A stretch of DNA of 9,811 nucleotides from Propionibacteriaceae bacterium UBA6238 (GTDB lineage: Bacteria; Actinomycetota; Actinomycetes; Propionibacteriales; Propionibacteriaceae), in assembly GCA_002441465.1 (NCBI GenBank), contig DJWE01000091.1:31646-41456 (forward strand), given 5' to 3'. Of this stretch, positions 6,865 to 9,811 are shown one piece after another. The stretch's first letter is position 1; each line of letters begins with the position of its first letter. The position numbers and the translations under genes were made by a program. A model generated the notes under the pieces. That model did no database searches. It saw only the letters and a program-made list of their open reading frames with translations, and was not told where the DNA came from.

Positions 6865-7934
6865 CAGCTCGCGCTGCCCAGTCGCTGGGCCAGATCGGCT
6901 GCCTGCAGCGCTTCGATCACCGCCGAGAGATCCCCCGCCAGCACATGGTCGAGGTTGTAGGCCTTGAAGCCGATCCGGTGGTCGGCGATCCGGTTCTCCG
7001 GGAAGTTGTAGGTGCGGATCCGCTCCGAGCGGTCCACCGTGCGCACCTGCGAACGACGGGCCTGGGACGCGGCGGTGGCCGCCTCCTCCTCCGCGCGGGC
7101 GACCAGGCGCGCCCGCAGCATCCGCATCGCCGACTCCTTGTTCTGCAGCTGCGATCGCTCGTTCTGACAGGACACGACGATCCCGCTGGGCAGGTGGGTG
7201 ATCCGCACCGCGGAGTCGGTGGTGTTCACCCCCTGGCCGCCGGGGCCCGAGGAGCGGTACACGTCGATGCGCAAGTCGTCTTCGTCGATCTCGACCTCTG
7301 CGGCCTCGACGTCGGGCATCACGAGCACCCCGGCAGCGGAGGTGTGGATCCGTCCCTGCGATTCGGTGACCGGCACCCGCTGTACCCGGTGCACGCCGCC
7401 CTCGAACTTGAGCACACCGTAGGGAGCGTTCTCGGGGTCGGGCGCACCGGTGGCCTTCACGGCCATGGTGAGCGACTTGTAGCCACCGAGGTCGGTCTCC
7501 TGGGAGTCGAGCACCTCCACCTTCCAGCCGCGCGTCTCCGCGTAACGGGAGTACATCCGGAACAGGTCGCCGGCGAACAACGCCGACTCCTCACCACCCT
7601 CACCGGACTTGATCTCGATCAAGCAGTCGGCGGAGTCGTTGGGATCGCGCGGGGCGAGCAGGCGGGTCAGCCGTTCGTCCACCTCGGCGAGCTCCGTAGC
7701 GATGCCGTCCGCTTCGTCGGCAAAGGCTGCGTCCTCCTCGCCCAGCTCACGAGCCGCGGCCAGGTCGGCGCTGAGCCGTTCGTGCGCCGCCAGGTTCTTC
7801 ACGATCGGGGTGAGCTCGGCGTAACGGCGTCCGATCCGCCGGGACGCCGCGAGATCGGCATGCACGGCGGGGTCGGCGAGCTGCCGCTCCAGCTCGGCGA
7901 ATTCCTCGCGCAGACCGGCCGCAGACTCGAACAT
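6864..7934 (-). CDS. prfA: Peptide chain release factor 1
   Basis: RF1 recognises UAA and UAG stop codons on the ribosome and triggers release of the finished protein. The 356-residue length is typical. The N-terminal helical domain covers about residues 1-100. The stop-codon reading tripeptide is PVT at 188-190 (in HRVQRVPVTESQGRIHTSA), the actinobacterial version of the PAT of E. coli and not the SPF of RF2. The catalytic GGQ is at 232-234 in SSGPGGQGVN. Start: ATG at 7934 (MFESAAGLREEF) has GGGAG 6 nt upstream. The open frame continues to 7991, but that part runs across a hairpin and lacks RF1 similarity. PrmC, which modifies Q234, follows directly. Confidence 0.97.
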   Translation of the reverse strand: MFESAAGLREEFAELERQLADPAVHADLAASRRIGRRYAELTPIVKNLAAHERLSADLAAARELGEEDAAFADEADGIATELAEVDERLTRLLAPRDPNDSADCLIEIKSGEGGEESALFAGDLFRMYSRYAETRGWKVEVLDSQETDLGGYKSLTMAVKATGAPDPENAPYGVLKFEGGVHRVQRVPVTESQGRIHTSAAGVLVMPDVEAAEVEIDEDDLRIDVYRSSGPGGQGVNTTDSAVRITHLPSGIVVSCQNERSQLQNKESAMRMLRARLVARAEEEAATAASQARRSQVRTVDRSERIRTYNFPENRIADHRIGFKAYNLDHVLAGDLSAVIEALQAADLAQRLGSAS

Positions 7935-7940
7935 GACGTG

Positions 7941-7945
7941 CTCCC
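7941..7945 (-). promoter_or_regulatory. Ribosome binding site of prfA
   Basis: The minus strand reads GGGAG 6 nt before the ATG at 7934. It decides the start against the longer open frame and lies just 18 nt after the hairpin ending at 7964. Confidence 0.6.
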
Positions 7946-7962
7946 AACGCTGATGTACGACA

Positions 7963-7999
7963 AACGCCGGGTGCCAGGCATGGCCTGGCACCCGGCGTC
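7963..7999 (-). terminator. Strong GC-rich hairpin after rpmE, probable intrinsic terminator or attenuator
   Basis: Positions 7964-7978 (ACGCCGGGTGCCAGG) are exactly complementary to 7984-7998. The C7979-G7983 pair brings the stem to 16 bp with a 3-nt loop. On the minus strand the hairpin begins 8 nt after the rpmE stop and is followed by TTTGTCG, a short U-poor tail like many actinobacterial intrinsic terminators. On the plus strand no T run follows. It stands only 29 nt before the prfA start, leaving no room for a separate promoter after it. It may terminate partially or stabilise the 3' end of a processed rpmE message. Confidence 0.7.
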
Positions 8000-8006
8000 G
8001 ACGAAG

Positions 8007-8231
8007 CTACTTCTTCTTGGCTTGGGCCTGCTTCGCGTAGCGCTTCTCGAAGCGGGCGACCCGGCCGCCGGTATCGAGGATCTTCTGCTTGCCCGTGTAG
8101 AACGGGTGGCAGGCGCTGCAGACGTCGGCGTGGATGACGCCGCCCTTCGCGGTGCTGCGGGTGGTGAACGTGTTGCCACAGGTGCAGGTGACCTGGGTCT
8201 CCACGTACTCGGGGTGAAGGTCCTTCTTCAA
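8007..8231 (-). CDS. rpmE: 50S ribosomal protein L31, zinc-binding type
   Basis: L31 bridges the two ribosomal subunits. The 74-residue protein begins MKKDLHPEY and carries the four zinc-binding cysteines C16, C18, C38 and C41 (TCTCGNTF and DVCSACHPFYTGKQK). It therefore belongs to the C+ class that is replaced by a cysteine-free paralogue under zinc shortage in many bacteria. FEKRY and a lysine-rich tail close it. The start codon is TTG, clearly indicated by an AAGGAG site 6 nt upstream and by the MKKDLHPEY beginning. It ends in TAG, followed within 10 nt by the hairpin. Its usual upstream neighbour rho is separated by the divergent DUF559 gene, so rpmE probably has its own promoter. Confidence 0.95.
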   Translation of the reverse strand: MKKDLHPEYVETQVTCTCGNTFTTRSTAKGGVIHADVCSACHPFYTGKQKILDTGGRVARFEKRYAKQAQAKKK

Positions 8232-8469
8232 CGCTGTCTCCTTGGGTCATGAGGCCGGGTCGGCTGCGGGGTGCATGGTGCCGTGAACCGGTCCAAAGGA
8301 AAAGTGTGCCAGAGGTGGCGCACCTGACCCAAAACGCCTGGCCCCTCCCCCGCATTCCCCGCGTGCCTGGCAGGGCCAGCAGGACAGCCAGTCGTCCCCT
8401 TGGCCCCGCACCGGACGCTGTCCACAGGCCCGTCAGCACGAGTGGCCCGGGCTCCGCCACAGTAGAGCG
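8232..8469. other. Divergent intergenic region between rpmE and the DUF559 gene
   Basis: This 238-nt region should hold the rpmE promoter (minus) and that of the DUF559 gene (plus). For rpmE a weak candidate is TTGGGT (8327-8332, minus) with an extended -10, TGG followed by CACACT (8303-8308), spaced 18 nt. I give it low weight. Two inverted repeats are present: AGGTG (8313-8317) with CACCT (8321-8325), overlapping that candidate, and TTGGGTCA (8242-8249) with TGACCCAA (8325-8332). For the plus-strand gene I see no convincing promoter. No Zur-like AT-rich palindrome is visible. Confidence 0.4.
8238..8243 (-). promoter_or_regulatory. Strong ribosome binding site fixing the TTG start of rpmE
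   Basis: The minus strand reads AAGGAG, 6 nt before TTG at 8231. It is the closest match to the anti-16S consensus in the window and offsets the weak start codon. No in-frame ATG or GTG nearby gives a plausible L31 start. Confidence 0.75.
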
Positions 8470-9417
8470 GTGCAGCCGACCCCGGGAGAACCACAGCAGC
8501 AGTGGCGCACGACGCGCGCGCGTCGGGCCGAAGTGGCAGAGGCCGTGGCCGCTCTCCACGCTGGCGTGGCCCACCGCCGCGACCTGCGCGAGGGCGGGCT
8601 GACACGCTTCGACGTGCGCTCTGAGATCGCCGCGGGCCGATGGAGGGCGGCCGGCAAGCACACCGTCATCATCGGCACGGGTGACCTGGGTGACGAGGCA
8701 CGGCTCTGGCGGGCGGTCTGGGAGAGCGGATCGGGCGCAGTCCTCGACGGGGCCGCAGCCTTGGTCGCGGGGGGACTGAAGAGGTTCCGCCCTGACCACA
8801 TCGACGTTTCGGTCCCTGCAGGCAACCGCCACCATCGGATCGAGGGAGTTCGCCTCCACCGCCCTCGCAGAGTGGGGCCTGCCATCGGCGTCGGTGTCCC
8901 GCGCGTGCGCCCCGAGATCGCCGCACTCCGGGCCGCCCTGTGGGCGAGGTCGGACCGGCAGGCAGCGCTCATCGTCTGCCTCGTGGTCCAACAGCGCATC
9001 GTCCGGCCCGAGCGACTTCACGCCGCCTGGGAGGGCCTACCTCCCCGGCAGCGCCGGCCCTTCGTGGGCACGGTCATCGGCGACGTCTGCAACGGTGCTC
9101 ATTCCCTCGGCGAGCTCGACTTCGCAGGGCTCTGCCGCGAGCACGGCATCCCCGACCCAACTCGCCAAGCCGTCCGCACCGTGTCTGGTGGACGGGTCTA
9201 CCTCGACGTGGCGTGGGAGGACGTCGGACTGGTCGTCGAGATCGACGGGGGACACCACGCGCTCGCGCTCTCCCCGGTTGACGACGCCCTCCGCCAGAAC
9301 GACGTCGTCCTCGACGGTCAGCCGGTCCTTCGTATTCCGGTCCTCGGCCTGCGACTGTGCCCAGCGAAGTTCATGGCTCAGGTGGTGCGGGGCCACCAGA
9401 TGCTGCGCGCAGCCTGA
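8470..9417 (+). CDS. AbiEi-like N-terminal region fused to DUF559 (Vsr-like nuclease fold) protein
   Basis: A 315-residue protein, the only gene on the plus strand. The N-terminal part (about 24-70: GVAHRRDLREGGLTRFDVRSEI, then GRW and a short beta turn) resembles the winged-helix AbiEi-type antitoxin region often found in actinobacterial proteins of this kind. The C-terminal part (about 211-312) has the DUF559 pattern: E215 and D217 (GELDF), D246 (VYLDVAW), E257 and D259 (VVEIDGGHH), then a D-x-x-x-x-N-D helix and LRIP strand. These acids match the active-site positions of the Vsr/PD-(D/E)XK fold, so nuclease activity is possible but unproven. The middle is not recognised. The start is GTG at 8470 with a poor ribosome site. 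No partner toxin gene lies beside it. Base use looks like its neighbours. Confidence 0.8.
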   Translation: MQPTPGEPQQQWRTTRARRAEVAEAVAALHAGVAHRRDLREGGLTRFDVRSEIAAGRWRAAGKHTVIIGTGDLGDEARLWRAVWESGSGAVLDGAAALVAGGLKRFRPDHIDVSVPAGNRHHRIEGVRLHRPRRVGPAIGVGVPRVRPEIAALRAALWARSDRQAALIVCLVVQQRIVRPERLHAAWEGLPPRQRRPFVGTVIGDVCNGAHSLGELDFAGLCREHGIPDPTRQAVRTVSGGRVYLDVAWEDVGLVVEIDGGHHALALSPVDDALRQNDVVLDGQPVLRIPVLGLRLCPAKFMAQVVRGHQMLRAA

Positions 9418-9541
9418 GCACGCCGGGTCAGAGGGACGGCTGGCCGTTCGTCTGGCCCTGCGACAGTGAGGGGTCGTATGCCGCTGAGCTGGCTCCGCGA
9501 CACACGACCCCTTCACGTGAGGCTGGGTTCAGACCGCTGCC
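9418..9541. other. Intergenic spacer between convergent DUF559 gene and rho
   Basis: This 124-nt stretch between two convergent genes holds no credible gene. Its one clear structure is the inverted repeat at 9469-9512, listed separately. No T run is seen on either side. Confidence 0.5.
9469..9512. terminator. Stem-loop between convergent genes, possible two-way terminator
   Basis: AGGGGTCGT (9469-9477) is exactly complementary to ACGACCCCT (9504-9512). Further pairs inside (9479-9480 with 9501-9502, 9482-9484 with 9497-9499, 9486-9488 with 9493-9495) make a longer, interrupted stem with a small loop. It lies 51 nt after the DUF559 stop and 29 nt after the rho stop. The lack of U runs makes it weaker than a textbook terminator on either strand. 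Confidence 0.55.
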
Positions 9542-9811
9542 TCAGGCCTGGTCGTCGAGACGGGCGCTGCTCGTCGCCTGGACCTGCGTGAGGAACTCGT
9601 AGTTCGTCTTCGTCTTCTTGAGCCGGTCCACGAGCAGCTCGATCGCCTGCTGCGTGTCGAGGCCACCGAGGACCCGACGCAGCTTCCACATGATCTTCAG
9701 CTCCTCGCTCGCGAGGAGGATCTCCTCGCGACGAGTGCCCGACGCGTTGATGTCGACGGCCGGGAAGATCCGACGGTTCGCCAGGTGACGGTCGAGCTTG
9801 AGCTCCATGTT
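9542..9811 (-). CDS. rho: Transcription termination factor Rho (C-terminal 89 residues)
   Basis: Rho is the hexameric RNA-dependent ATPase that ends transcription on untranslated RNA. Only the last 89 residues are in the window; the rest lies beyond the right edge, so no start is visible. The fragment opens NMELKLDRHLANRRIFPAVD and continues with INASGTRREE, whose arginine in SGTR aligns with the arginine finger R366 of E. coli Rho. It ends with the usual helical stretch EELKIMWKLRRVLGG and LLVDRLKKTKTNYEFL, then a short tail SSARLDDQA. The Walker motifs, RNA-binding domain and the large N-terminal insertion typical of actinobacterial Rho lie outside. The match is very strong. Confidence 0.97.
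   Translation of the reverse strand, partial: NMELKLDRHLANRRIFPAVDINASGTRREEILLASEELKIMWKLRRVLGGLDTQQAIELLVDRLKKTKTNYEFLTQVQATSSARLDDQA

Noticed and set aside
6828..8252. 474-codon plus-strand open frame opposite prfA and rpmE
   Set aside because: It is antisense to two conserved genes with exact family motifs and shows no motif of its own.
8367..8379. CTGGC/GCCAG inverted repeat upstream of the DUF559 gene as an operator
   Set aside because: A 5-bp arm with a 3-nt gap is too short to stand out here, and no promoter is visible next to it.
8228..8605. 125-codon minus-strand frame ending at the rpmE start, which could look like an upstream operon partner
   Set aside because: It overlaps the DUF559 gene antisense, has Arg/Pro/Gly/Ala shadow composition, and no family features.
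7747..9021. 424-codon minus-strand frame across rpmE and the DUF559 gene
   Set aside because: It crosses the rpmE gene in another frame, the strong hairpin and the divergent region, and its translation is low-complexity.
9037..9516. 159-codon minus-strand frame opposite the DUF559 C-terminal region, considered as a hidden partner of that gene
   Set aside because: It is fully antisense to the conserved DUF559 motifs, and its residues follow from their complement. No ribosome site or known domain is seen.

Overview
The window is a high-GC block that reads almost entirely on the minus strand. It suggests an actinobacterium (Actinomycetes). The evidence is the gene order rho - rpmE - prfA - prmC - Sua5/YwlC - WecA-type transferase - AtpI-like - atpB-E-F-H-A, which matches the Mycobacterium tuberculosis order Rv1297-Rv1308. 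The long (265-residue) delta subunit and the strong G/C bias agree. Subunits b and delta are separate genes, not the b-delta fusion of mycobacteria, so it is a non-mycobacterial actinobacterium. I cannot fix the family from sequence alone.

Layout, in transcription order from the right edge. (1) 9811-9542: the C-terminal end of rho. (2) 9541-9418: a spacer with a stem-loop between convergent genes. (3) 8470-9417, plus strand: the only accessory gene, a protein with an AbiEi-like N-terminal region and a DUF559 (Vsr-like nuclease fold) C-terminal region. It sits between rho and rpmE in reverse orientation. (4) 8469-8232: a divergent intergenic region. (5) 8231-8007: rpmE, with a TTG start, followed by a very strong GC-rich hairpin. 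(6) 7934-5234: a translation-quality cluster of prfA (RF1), prmC (methylates the RF1 GGQ glutamine) and a Sua5/YwlC t6A enzyme with an unusual acidic tail. (7) 5234-4131: a WecA-like polyprenyl-phosphate sugar-1-phosphate transferase. (8) 4138-3352: two small membrane proteins, a four-helix AtpI-like one and a two-helix AtpZ-like one. (9) 3332-1: the F1Fo ATP synthase genes atpB (a), atpE (c), atpF (b), atpH (delta) and the first 283 codons of atpA (alpha), which runs off the left edge.

Several neighbouring genes from prfA to atpA overlap by 1-8 nt or are separated by only a few to about 35 nt, so translational coupling and one long transcript are plausible. The two likely breaks are the hairpin after rpmE and the 127-nt gap before the AtpZ-like gene. 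I see no RNA genes, insertion sequences or CRISPR. I found no convincing new multi-gene system. The points most worth a second look are the DUF559 insertion, the rpmE-prfA hairpin and the Sua5 acidic tail.
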